Source: Caldivirga sp. (GTDB lineage Archaea > Thermoproteota > Thermoprotei > Thermoproteales > Thermocladiaceae). Taken from it: 18,310 bases of DNA. The translations under genes and the position numbers were made by a program. This document shows, in pieces, positions 8,440 to 15,144 of the stretch. Every line of letters begins with the position of its first letter. Positions within the stretch are counted from its first letter, which is position 1. The DNA lies in NCBI GenBank assembly GCA_028275645.1, contig JAPWUH010000007.1, forward strand, positions 1 to 18,310, written 5' to 3'. The notes under the pieces were generated by a model. It saw only the letters and a list, made by a program, of their open reading frames with translations. It made no database searches and was not told the DNA's origin.

Positions 8440-9402
8440 TCACTTGGGTACGGGTAGCTTATTAACGTACTCCAGTACCACGTCCCTACCACTGACCTCG
8501 CCCTCCAGGGCTAGCTCGGGTTTAAGCACGACCCTATGCCCAAGGACGTCCGGCGCCATGAACTTGACGTCGTCGGGTATGACGTAGTCCCTACCATCAA
8601 TAACCGCAATAGCCCTGGCAATCCTCATCAACGAGAGCAGCCCCCTTGGGCTTGGGCCGGCCATAACCCTATCATCATCCCTAATCCTCCTAAATGAAAG
8701 AATGTACTTGATCACCTCCCTATCAACCCTCACTCTACCCTCAATGAACTGCCTAATGGCCAGTAGCTCATCAGCGTTCATCACGGTTGAGGCATAGCCC
8801 GTTGGGTCGTCCGTCATCCACTTAATCCTCCTGTTGAGCAACTCCTCCTCCTCACCCTCATCAGGGTAGCCGAGGCTCAGCTTAACCATGAATCTGTCGA
8901 GTTGTGCCTCTGGGAGTGGGTAGGTTCCCTCATACTCAATGGGGTTTTGGGTGGCTATCACTATGAATGGTTGAGGAAGTTTAAGCGTCTCACCCTCAAT
9001 TGTGACTTGAAGCTCCTCCATAGCCTCAAGCAAGGCAGCTTGAGTCTTGGGTGGAGCCCTATTAATCTCATCAGCAAGCACGAAGTTTGCGAATATCGGG
9101 CCCCTCATGGTTTCAAACCTACCCTCGGCAGGTCTCCAAACCTTGGTACCTACTATGTCGCTTGGTAGGAGATCCGGGGTGAATTGAATCCTAGAGAAGC
9201 TTAACCCAAGGACCTTAGCCATGAGCTTGGCTAGGAAGGTCTTCCCAACACCCGGCTTATCCTCAAGGAGCACGTGCCCACCGGCTAGGATGGCTGCTAG
9301 GATCTTCGCCACAACCTCCTCCTTACCTGAGTAGAACCTAAGTACCTCATTAAGCGTAGCCTTAACCCTATCCCTAACAAAACCAATATCAACACCATCC
9401 AT
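8440..9402 (-). CDS. moxR: MoxR family AAA+ ATPase
   Basis: About 320 aa from ATG 9402. An upstream in-frame GTG at 9423 would give 327 aa but lies only 8 bp from a TTTAAA box at 9429-9434. ATG 9402 sits about 30 bp from that box, as expected for a leaderless archaeal message. Numbered from 9423: Walker A DKPGVGKT (55-62), Walker B VLADEINR (115-122), sensor 1 IATQNP (156-161), and an arginine-rich region with SPRG and the C-terminal lid. This is the complete MoxR domain order. MoxR proteins are ATP-driven chaperones that act on VWA-type partners. The adjacent DUF58 gene is the expected partner, and this is the first gene of the six-gene operon. Confidence 0.97.
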   Translation of the reverse strand: MDGVDIGFVRDRVKATLNEVLRFYSGKEEVVAKILAAILAGGHVLLEDKPGVGKTFLAKLMAKVLGLSFSRIQFTPDLLPSDIVGTKVWRPAEGRFETMRGPIFANFVLADEINRAPPKTQAALLEAMEELQVTIEGETLKLPQPFIVIATQNPIEYEGTYPLPEAQLDRFMVKLSLGYPDEGEEEELLNRRIKWMTDDPTGYASTVMNADELLAIRQFIEGRVRVDREVIKYILSFRRIRDDDRVMAGPSPRGLLSLMRIARAIAVIDGRDYVIPDDVKFMAPDVLGHRVVLKPELALEGEVSGRDVVLEYVNKLPVPK

Positions 9403-9428
9403 AAACAAGGCTATAATGCACACGCCTC

Positions 9429-9437
9429 TTTAAAGCA
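9429..9437 (-). promoter_or_regulatory. TATA box of the MoxR operon
   Basis: The minus strand reads GCTTTAAAG here. The centre is about 30 bp from ATG 9402, matching the TATA-to-start distance of leaderless crenarchaeal genes. No other promoter-like site was seen inside the tightly packed operon. Confidence 0.6.
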
Positions 9438-9561
9438 TTACGCCCAATACCCATCAACATTTTGAGGGAAGTAGGTGAGGCCTATGAGTGTAGAAATTGA
9501 AACTGGCTTAGAGGGGCTTAGGGGGAGGATTAGGATTCGGCTTAGGCCCTTTTGTGTTGGG

Positions 9562-9948
9562 CTAGTCGCTGAATAACTCAAGGCACCTGGCATCCCCAGG
9601 TCCATCGATGAAAGCCCTGGCGCCCGTGAAGATCATCCTCCTAGCTAGTACCATGGATGGCTTAAGCCATTTCACGGTAAACCCACCCCTAACCTCCACG
9701 CCTGCAACCCTCAGGAACACTACGACTACATTGTACTCGCCTGGGATTAACCTATAGTACTCCCTAAGCCTAACACCCCTACCAATGGGCAGTCCCTCAA
9801 CTGGCACGAAGTCACTCCTCTTATACCTACACCTCCTGCAAACGTTTAGGACTGGGTCCATTAATACACAGCCCCTCGTCAAAACCCTAACCCTAACAGC
9901 ACCGTTACCGCTAAACCAACTATCCACCCAAACCCCAACCCTCACCAA
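9562..9948 (-). CDS. hypothetical small Cys-containing protein
   Basis: 128 aa, GTG start. Four Cys: C27, then C37 and C40 in CRRC, and C122 near the C-terminus. The CX9CX2C spacing followed by basic residues (RRCRYKR) could bind a metal, but no family was recognised. The protein is rich in beta-forming Val/Arg alternations and has no TM segment. A TATA box at 9973-9980 places transcription at the GTG, supporting this start. The gene is divergent from the nuclease gene at 10309. A similar small-protein/nuclease divergent pair occurs at 15370-16672, so it may belong with the nuclease, although the two small proteins are not obviously alike. Confidence 0.7.
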   Translation of the reverse strand: MVRVGVWVDSWFSGNGAVRVRVLTRGCVLMDPVLNVCRRCRYKRSDFVPVEGLPIGRGVRLREYYRLIPGEYNVVVVFLRVAGVEVRGGFTVKWLKPSMVLARRMIFTGARAFIDGPGDARCLELFSD

Positions 9949-9970
9949 CTAAAATAATAAAGCATGAAAC

Positions 9971-9980
9971 CCTTTATAAA
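9971..9980 (-). promoter_or_regulatory. TATA box for the gene at 9562-9948
   Basis: The minus strand reads TTTATAAAGG, an excellent archaeal TATA box. Its centre is about 29 bp before the GTG start at 9948, consistent with a leaderless transcript. Confidence 0.7.
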
Positions 9981-10120
9981 CCTAACGCATTGAAGCAGCC
10001 GACGACTTCACCCAACTCAGCAATCACCACAGGTTATTCATGCCCTTAATGATGACTACATGTGGTTTTAAACTACCGTAGTGAACTTAAACTTTACTCA
10101 GTTAAGTAAAATATTTTAAT

Positions 10121-10148
10121 ATCAATAGTTTAAAATCAATAGTTTAAA
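10121..10148 (+). repeat. tandem 14-bp direct repeat upstream of nuclease 1
   Basis: ATCAATAGTTTAAA occurs twice with no gap (10121-10134 and 10135-10148). It lies immediately upstream of the TATA-like TTTAATAAAG at 10157-10166. The spacing of 14 bp and the position next to the core promoter suggest an activator or repressor site. Confidence 0.65.
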
Positions 10149-10156
10149 GCATAAAC

Positions 10157-10166
10157 TTTAATAAAG
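10157..10166 (+). promoter_or_regulatory. TATA box for nuclease 1 transcript
   Basis: TTTAATAAAG, centred at about 10161. A start 25 bp downstream falls at about 10186, which is both a GTG in frame with the nuclease and the first base of a hairpin. The transcript therefore probably begins with the structured region described at 10186-10324. Confidence 0.5.
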
Positions 10167-10185
10167 TATCTGCAGATATTTAATT

Positions 10186-10324
10186 GTGCAGCCGCACAGC
10201 GGCCAAAGCCGCCTAAACCATGCTGCACGGAACCCACCCCCGCCTCATGATCACGACCAAGGCTACCGAATCCCTACGATCCATACGGGTATCCGTCCCC
10301 TACCCGTCATGAGGCGGGGGTGGG
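10186..10324 (+). other. self-complementary 5' region of nuclease 1 (structured leader or ncRNA)
   Basis: Two inverted-repeat systems lie end to end. First, GTGCAGC (10186-10192) pairs with GCTGCAC (10222-10228) around an inner GCGGC/GCCGC stem (10199-10203 and 10208-10212). Second, an 18-bp perfect pair, CCCACCCCCGCCTCATGA (10233-10250) and its complement at 10307-10324, encloses 56 nt. The right arm contains ATG 10309, the likely nuclease start. The enclosed loop carries a 19-mer (10287-10305) that is the exact complement of 11219-11237 near the 3' end of the same gene. The region is open in the nuclease frame, so an N-terminal extension is possible, but its Pro/His-rich product has no counterpart in the paralogue. 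Confidence 0.6.
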
Positions 10325-11316
10325 ATGCCACATATCGGCTTCTGCAGTCTACTGCAGCTAAGGTAATTGTTGAGGCTAGTATGCTTAGTGACAATAGGAG
10401 GCTTCATGATCCTGTTCCCGATGAGGTCCTGTATAAGGCGTGGGTTAAGTATTACGATGGCCGGAGGTATGATGATGGCTTAAGGTACGATGACCTATGC
10501 GACACCAATAGGCCTTCAATAGCCGTCTTCTGCCTAATGAGGGCTATGAGCTTTGATGGGTGGTATGGTGGTGATGGGGATGAGAATGGTGGCTATGGGT
10601 TATGGTCCCAGATACTGGATAGGCAATTTAAGTATGATGCATTAGCCGGTGGTAATGGTGGCATTATGCCGTTTAGGGGTCAATTAGCCGCCTACATTGG
10701 TGGCATTGGTAAGTTTATTGTTGGGGAACCGGACTTAATGCTCTACGACATGAAGAGCGGAGACGTGGGGCTGGTTGAGGTTAAGCACGTACCAGCGTTG
10801 AGTGGGTATGACTACAGGTTACTCCTTAGAAAGGCCATCATCCAATTATCGATATACGCCTGGCTTCTCAGAGACCTCTACGTTAACGTTAACTGGATTA
10901 CAGCCTACCCAGTGATCTTCCGCACCACCTGGCCTAGAATCAGGAATACCACTTACATGATTTACCCAGTTAAGATACTACCCACAGGCCACGTGAAGAA
11001 CCTCATCATTAAAGCCCACCATATGCTTGCCAGAGGTAGGGGAGGTAGGGTGAGTATTGACGATTGCAGGTTAGCCAAGCTAATTTACGGTGACTATGCT
11101 GCATGCGATGGTGGCCTAATCAACATATGCGCACCGCAGTACGTGCTTGAGGTTAATAGGAGGATCAACAATGTGTTGTTTGGGGCACGCTGGCGTGTAG
11201 ACAGGTCGCTGTGCGGCAGGGTAGGGGACGGATACCCATGCTTATTAATATTAACCATACTGCTCACCGCAGTAGCAATACTCATGATGAGGACAGTGAT
11301 TAGCTCCCTTAACTAA
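10309..11316 (+). CDS. Cas4/RecB-like PD-(D/E)XK nuclease with C-terminal membrane tail
   Basis: 335 aa from ATG 10309; GTG 10186 would give 376 aa. The paralogue at 15824 has no equivalent of the extra residues, so the shorter form is preferred. Core motifs: GEPD (139-142), EVK (157-159) and QLSIY (179-183), corresponding to the Asp, Glu-x-Lys and QxxxY motifs of Cas4/RecB nucleases. Two Cys pairs flank the core: C64/C75 (CX10C) and C253/C266 (CX12C, after DD), resembling the iron-sulfur cysteines around the Cas4 core, though Cas4 usually has one plus three. Residues about 296-335 are a tail absent from the paralogue, with a TM helix at 311-327, so this copy may be membrane-tethered. Predicted role: a metal-dependent DNA nuclease, possibly linked to CRISPR adaptation or defence; unproven. 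Confidence 0.82.
   Translation: MRRGWDATYRLLQSTAAKVIVEASMLSDNRRLHDPVPDEVLYKAWVKYYDGRRYDDGLRYDDLCDTNRPSIAVFCLMRAMSFDGWYGGDGDENGGYGLWSQILDRQFKYDALAGGNGGIMPFRGQLAAYIGGIGKFIVGEPDLMLYDMKSGDVGLVEVKHVPALSGYDYRLLLRKAIIQLSIYAWLLRDLYVNVNWITAYPVIFRTTWPRIRNTTYMIYPVKILPTGHVKNLIIKAHHMLARGRGGRVSIDDCRLAKLIYGDYAACDGGLINICAPQYVLEVNRRINNVLFGARWRVDRSLCGRVGDGYPCLLILTILLTAVAILMMRTVISSLN
11219..11237 (-). repeat. inverted copy of the 10287-10305 element
   Basis: GGGTAGGGGACGGATACCC on the plus strand is the exact reverse complement of 10287-10305. A second 11-bp inverted match lies next to it: 11207-11217 against 10191-10201. Both fall in the tail of the nuclease gene that is missing from its paralogue. Confidence 0.85.
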
Positions 11317-11400
11317 AACCTAAAGTTGATTAAGGAGCATTCCCCTTAGTTTTGACTCGGTATTGCTCATTGACCCCCAGGGTTGATGGGTTTATGGTTG

Positions 11401-12945
11401 TTAACCGATGGGTTTTATGGCTATGGGCTTGATGTCTACGTTAACCGTGGCGCCCTGGCTCGGTGATATGCTTAGGTAATAGTAGTAATTGGATGTGAGG
11501 GTTAGTACGCCTTGGTAACTCTGTGTATTATAGGCGAGGTTAATGTCCTGGGTGGCTCCATTGTATGCCTTTTGAATTAGCCATATGGCCATTGGTTCAT
11601 TTGATGTTATGTTTACTGAGAGGGTTATGTTGTAGCCGTAGGGCACTATTATCGGTATGTTAGCCCAAGGCAGGTATGGTTCAGCAGCAACCTTCGTGAA
11701 TTTGTAGGTATCCTCACGCTCAACAATATCCAGGTAATTACTTATGTTGCTGAGGATTACGGTGGTTACGGTTAACCCCATGTTGTTGCCATCACTCATA
11801 GACCAAAGAAATGGAGTATATAAGCCGAAGGGTAGTATGAGGGTTAACGTGGTTGGCCCAGTGATGTTAAAGGGCACGATTACCTGACCAAAACGATAAC
11901 TATATATAACAACCTCAGTAGTGTTAGTGCACGACATGTTTAACGTAACCAAGGCATTAAAGCCATATGGTATGAATATGTGGGCGATTAACGCTTCGTA
12001 AATACCCGCCTTCATTTGGCTTAGTGTTATATTGTCAAGTGGCCTAAGCTCACTCAGCAACTGTTCACGCATCAACTCTTCGTAGTAGCCCTTGTAATTA
12101 CTTGTGACTTCTTCATATGCAGTCTCTAGGTTTGTGTACTTTGCCTCAAGCTGCTTATACTGACCCTGCAGTGAGTTATATTGACTCAGCAGGCTTGTGT
12201 AGTTCACCCGCAGCACCCCGTAGAGGCTCATCAGTGTCGTGTAGTTTGCCTGTAACTTTACGTATTGGCTTTGCAGATTAGTATAATTTGCTTTAAGCAT
12301 TCCATACTGGCTCATTACACTGGCTAGGCTCGCATTAATCGACGTAAGCTGATTCCTTAATGTCGTGTAGTTCACCAGCAATGAATCATATAGGCCCCGT
12401 AAGCTTGTGTAATTTGCCTTAAGCGCCTCATACATGCCCATTACGCTAGCCAACTTTGCACTAGCCATTCCGTAGAGTAAGCCTAAAACCACGACAATCA
12501 TTACCAAAACAACAATACCCACAAGGTATGGCCTAGGCGTGGGCCCAGGCTGGCGTGGGTTGGGTGGAGTTTGGGGTTGCCCTCTATGCACCTCTGATGA
12601 TAGTAATAATACTCCAATGAATACCATAATTAATGTAGTTACTGCTATTAATCCGGGTATTGCCGTGACGATTAGATTGGTGATCGTTATTTTGACTGTA
12701 GTTGTAGTCACAACGTGAGCGGTTGCGTTACTACTCACTGCATGGTGTAATAAAAGGAGTGAACGAGGGAGTGGACGGTAAAGTACGCCTATAAGCCAGC
12801 CGGTTAGGAAACCCACTGGAATTATTATTAAATACACCCCCATTATCCTCCGATTCACACATGAGAAATTAGGCTGGGTTAATAAGGTTTTAGGGTTGAG
12901 GAATGGAATGCGGGCTTCATGATCCATGGAATTATTAGGCGCCAT
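11401..12945 (-). CDS. membrane-anchored coiled-coil glycoprotein candidate
   Basis: 514 aa from ATG 12945; Met35 (12843) is an alternative just before the first TM. Hydrophobic helices lie near 35-56, 90-115 and 140-160, with a Pro-rich linker between the second and third. Residues about 161-300 form a coiled coil in which N-glycosylation sequons recur every 14 residues, exactly two heptads: N178, N192, N220, N234 and N248, with an NAS at 204. The C-terminal domain (about 305-514) is beta-rich, Tyr/Asn-rich and carries many further NxT/S sites, so it should lie outside the cell. The layout recalls stalk proteins of crenarchaeal S-layers, but this copy is anchored at its N-terminal side and no specific family was recognised. 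Confidence 0.85.
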   Translation of the reverse strand: MAPNNSMDHEARIPFLNPKTLLTQPNFSCVNRRIMGVYLIIIPVGFLTGWLIGVLYRPLPRSLLLLHHAVSSNATAHVVTTTTVKITITNLIVTAIPGLIAVTTLIMVFIGVLLLSSEVHRGQPQTPPNPRQPGPTPRPYLVGIVVLVMIVVVLGLLYGMASAKLASVMGMYEALKANYTSLRGLYDSLLVNYTTLRNQLTSINASLASVMSQYGMLKANYTNLQSQYVKLQANYTTLMSLYGVLRVNYTSLLSQYNSLQGQYKQLEAKYTNLETAYEEVTSNYKGYYEELMREQLLSELRPLDNITLSQMKAGIYEALIAHIFIPYGFNALVTLNMSCTNTTEVVIYSYRFGQVIVPFNITGPTTLTLILPFGLYTPFLWSMSDGNNMGLTVTTVILSNISNYLDIVEREDTYKFTKVAAEPYLPWANIPIIVPYGYNITLSVNITSNEPMAIWLIQKAYNGATQDINLAYNTQSYQGVLTLTSNYYYYLSISPSQGATVNVDIKPIAIKPIG

Positions 12946-13155
12946 ACCACCCTTAACCCACGCCTACCAACAGGTTGGATATGGCCTGCCTAACCGCAAC
13001 TACTGACCAGGGTTGTGGTTATTTAAGTGCTAAGGTTTTAATGAATACTGGGTGAGCAGTAATGGTCCCGGTTATCGCCTATGGGTTCCATATGGCTTTA
13101 CTACGCTACCCAGGTTATGAACTCTAACGGTAGTTTCATTAACCTGAACCCAAAC
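12946..13155. other. intergenic region between two minus-strand membrane genes
   Basis: A minus-strand TATA-like CACTTAAATAACC near 13030-13018 could drive the coiled-coil gene, with a leader of about 45-50 nt. A GGTGGT stretch immediately precedes ATG 12945. Nothing else was recognised. Confidence 0.35.
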
Positions 13156-13899
13156 CTAATCCTCCTCCACGATACCACCCTCGATCACGCTGACTGACTG
13201 GGTGGTGAGCCACTTAACGAACTCGAGGGCGCGTTCAACAAACCCATTCCCCTCAACCCACGCCCAACACTCAAGGTTATTCAACACACCGCCAGTGAAG
13301 TTCATGCTCCCAACCCCAACCAGGTTAAGCCCAGGCAGTATAATCATCTTAGCGTGGAGGGGCCCCTTAGGCAGTATGATAAGCTCCTTAACCACACTGA
13401 CACTGGCGAACCCGGTGAGGTACAGGACGCCACCAATAATAAGGAGTATGATGCCGCCGAGTAACAGTACCATGCAGGCCACCGCTAAGGCGCCGAATAA
13501 CACCAGTGTAAGGGGGCTGTAACTACTAATATTAGTATTAATTAAGTATACATAAGCCCCAATGACAATTAGGATTATTATTGCAAGCACAAGCATCACG
13601 GCACCGATTACCGCGAGTCTCTTCCCACGCCTCCCCCTGGACTTCAGGACACGTTCACGTAACATTTGAAGCGCCCTAACGTGGTTTGGGTTAGTTTGGT
13701 CATTCATTGTTATGAGTGTGATGTTCGCCTTCCTGGCCAGGTTCCTGAGGATTTGGGCAGTCTCAGTACTCACCCATGGGCTTATGATTATCGCCTCAGT
13801 TGCATTGTTAAGCCTGCCCAGCACCACCTCACCTATTGCCTTACCGCAGGTTACCTCAACGCTTCCCATCCCTCTCGCCGTGAAGGAGGATTGCACCAC
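13156..13899 (-). CDS. PLD-like protein with an inserted TM hairpin
   Basis: 247 aa from GTG 13899; GTG 13896 and ATG 13869 are alternatives. The N-terminal half has the beta-alpha pattern of a phospholipase D subdomain (EAIIISPWVSTETAQIL, 35-51). Two long hydrophobic stretches (about 95-120 and 130-163) are inserted in the middle. The C-terminal half holds the HxK part of an HKD motif (H182, K184) and GSMNFT (197-202), as in PLD-type nucleases and phospholipases. The Asp expected five residues after Lys is Pro189. There is only one HKD motif, so activity would need a dimer. The catalytic face is predicted to be cytosolic. Members of this family include DNases, helicase-linked nucleases and lipases; the substrate here is unknown. 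Confidence 0.85.
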   Translation of the reverse strand: MVQSSFTARGMGSVEVTCGKAIGEVVLGRLNNATEAIIISPWVSTETAQILRNLARKANITLITMNDQTNPNHVRALQMLRERVLKSRGRRGKRLAVIGAVMLVLAIIILIVIGAYVYLINTNISSYSPLTLVLFGALAVACMVLLLGGIILLIIGGVLYLTGFASVSVVKELIILPKGPLHAKMIILPGLNLVGVGSMNFTGGVLNNLECWAWVEGNGFVERALEFVKWLTTQSVSVIEGGIVEED

Positions 13900-13992
13900 C
13901 TCCAGAGGATAAGTGGTGAAGTTTTTCTGCTTTTCCGTTATTCATAAAAATTTATTTAATCATATTTATGTATAAGTCCTCTTTAGGCCATT

Positions 13993-14154
13993 ATGTGTAT
14001 TAATTTGTCCGTAACGCTGCACGACGAGATTAGGTTATGCTGGCTAACAACGTGTTTAAAAAAATGCCGCTACGAAATGCTGCTGATGAAGCGCTGGGCA
14101 CCTGTGTCGGTGCCAGAAACGACGCCAGGGGTTAAGCAACTCATAGTGCATTGA
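13993..14154 (+). CDS. possible small Cys-rich protein
   Basis: 53 aa, starting MCINLSVTLHDEIRLCWLTT and ending QLIVH. Cys at 2, 16, 21 and 25 (CX4CX3C) in a basic context. A TATA-like TTTATGTATAAG (13965-13976) lies about 22 bp before the ATG, which fits a leaderless start. The gene is divergent from the PLD-like gene. It matches nothing I recognise, and random open frames of this size occur, so it is only a candidate. The hairpin GGCACC-TGTGTC-GGTGCC (14097-14114) lies inside it. Confidence 0.4.
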   Translation: MCINLSVTLHDEIRLCWLTTCLKKCRYEMLLMKRWAPVSVPETTPGVKQLIVH

Positions 14155-14254
14155 AGGATTCGATGTTAGCTGACTGCATTAACCCTAATCCTCCCAACCC
14201 TCCTAATCCTAATCCACCCTCAAAACCCCTTCCTAATCCCCTCCTTTTCCACCC
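14155..14254 (-). other. G-rich 3' region (minus strand)
   Basis: Downstream of the 121-aa gene, the minus strand carries repeated GGATTAGG and GGGTTGGGAGG units with at least six G-runs of three or four within about 75 nt. It could act as a terminator or form a G-quadruplex. No gene was seen. Confidence 0.4.
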
Positions 14255-14620
14255 TTACCCAATTGATATGATTGGGTACTCGGTTGGTAGGTTTGCGCCT
14301 ACCGTCAAGTCCACTGCACAGTCGAGTAGCCCAAGCCTCCTGGCCTTCCTGACGGGCACCGCCACGGCTACCTCGTACCCGTCCCTGTACATGACCATCG
14401 CCGTGACTGGGTACACGTGCTGCCAGAATAGTAGGTCGGCGAGCGCCCTGTTGCTTACCTCAACCCACTTCCCGCTGCAGTATATTTCAACCCTACTTCC
14501 AACGTTCCTGTACCTGAGCACCGCATAGTTCTTCCTAGGCTTCGGCCTGTTCTCATTCACCCTGGTCTGGGCCTTGACCGTGGTTTTGGCCTGCGGTTTC
14601 GGCTCACTAACCCATGTCAT
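14255..14620 (-). CDS. hypothetical protein, 121 aa
   Basis: The ATG start at 14620 lies about 27 bp from the TATA-like GTTTATTTAGG at 14652-14642, so the message is probably leaderless. The first 30 residues are Lys/Pro-rich and probably disordered. The folded part (31-121) has alternating hydrophobic residues, VYPVTAMV (69-76), VAVPVRKARRLGLLDC (86-101) and no TM. Its central part resembles the small protein at 15370-15729 (WV, then V-aromatic-PV, then AV and R/E-L-x-L-x-D), suggesting distant paralogues. No domain was recognised. Confidence 0.65.
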   Translation of the reverse strand: MTWVSEPKPQAKTTVKAQTRVNENRPKPRKNYAVLRYRNVGSRVEIYCSGKWVEVSNRALADLLFWQHVYPVTAMVMYRDGYEVAVAVPVRKARRLGLLDCAVDLTVGANLPTEYPIISIG

Positions 14621-14641
14621 GTGTGGTTACGCTAGTACGCT

Positions 14642-14652
14642 CCTAAATAAAC
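14642..14652 (-). promoter_or_regulatory. TATA box for the gene at 14255-14620
   Basis: GTTTATTTAGG on the minus strand, centred about 27 bp upstream of ATG 14620. Position and sequence fit an archaeal core promoter. Confidence 0.55.
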
Positions 14653-14670
14653 TTAACCATGGGGTTGAAT

Positions 14671-14806
14671 CACCCCTCCCCGCCTTTAAGGGCGGGGAAT
14701 CGCACCGTAAGCCTTATTAAGGGGTGCCTCGCTTAGCTATGCGCCTCCCCAACGGGGAGGCAGCCCCAAACCCAATCCCAAACCCCACCCCGCGCGGGGT
14801 GGGTTG
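14671..14806 (-). ncRNA. TnpB 3'-end / reRNA-like relic (IS605/IS1341 type)
   Basis: Three GC-rich hairpins occur within 126 bp: CCCCGCC/GGCGGGG (14678-14697), GCCTCCCC-AAC-GGGGAGGC (14743-14761) and a perfect 20-bp palindrome (14784-14803). On the minus strand the last element reads GATTCCCCGCCCTTAAAGG followed by a GGGGAGGGG run. This is the type of sequence found where archaeal tnpB genes end and their guide (omega/reRNA) scaffold lies. The frame over it ends Pro-Arg-Pro-stop, as at 16803-16880. No intact tnpB is present, so this is a stranded or decaying end. The assignment rests on motif memory, not a search. Confidence 0.5.
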
Positions 14807-14819
14807 TATTTGCTTTTGA

Positions 14820-15144
14820 TTAGAATGGTTCGGGTATTTTGAACTTCCCAGCCCCAATTAACCCGTACCTGTCCTCGATAACCCTGCTGAACCTCTCAAC
14901 CCTGACAACATTACCCTCAACAACCTCCCTAGCCACAACACGGATAATGACACTGGCATCGTGGATAGCATGGAGGCTTGCCGTTGGGTACCCATCCTCC
15001 CCAAACCAACTCTCCCTAATCGCAGGGGACTCGTGGCTCAGGAGGACTCTTCAACTGCCCTAGGAGCCACCTCCCGGTTAGAGTATGCACCAGGCTTATG
15101 ATCAGCTTGTTTGCCCTACTGACATCAACAAGCAGGGTTGCAGG
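14820..15144 (-). pseudogene. frameshifted gene remnant
   Basis: Two overlapping minus-strand frames look coding, with codon use like the neighbours. Frame a (15144-15016, 42 codons) includes LLVDVSRANKLIISLVHTLT. Frame b (15050-14820, 76 codons) includes YPTASLHAIHDASVIIRVVA and ends IPEPF-stop. One frameshift around 15020-15050 would join them. Neither has a proper start, and stops cut off further upstream sequence. The family is not recognised. It lies upstream of the TnpB-like hairpins and could be part of the same decayed element, but it lacks any visible TnpB motif. Confidence 0.45.

Noticed and set aside
9484..9576. Plus-strand 30-codon ORF starting MSVEIETGLE
   Set aside because: No TATA box, low-complexity Gly/Arg content and overlap with the 3' end of the gene at 9562-9948.
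10186..10324. Split or permuted tRNA fragments, considered because of the complementary GC-rich arms and because Caldivirga is known for split tRNAs
   Set aside because: No anticodon arm, T-loop consensus or bulge-helix-bulge junction could be assembled; only an isolated CGAATCCC resembles part of a T-arm.
14075..14135. C/D box guide RNA (TGATGA at about 14083)
   Set aside because: The base before TGATGA is C, not a purine, and no well-placed D box CTGA follows; the region is better explained by the 53-codon ORF.
14839..15063. Plus-strand 74-codon frame
   Set aside because: The opposite strand has codon use matching real genes here; this frame is Ser/Thr/Leu-rich antisense sequence.
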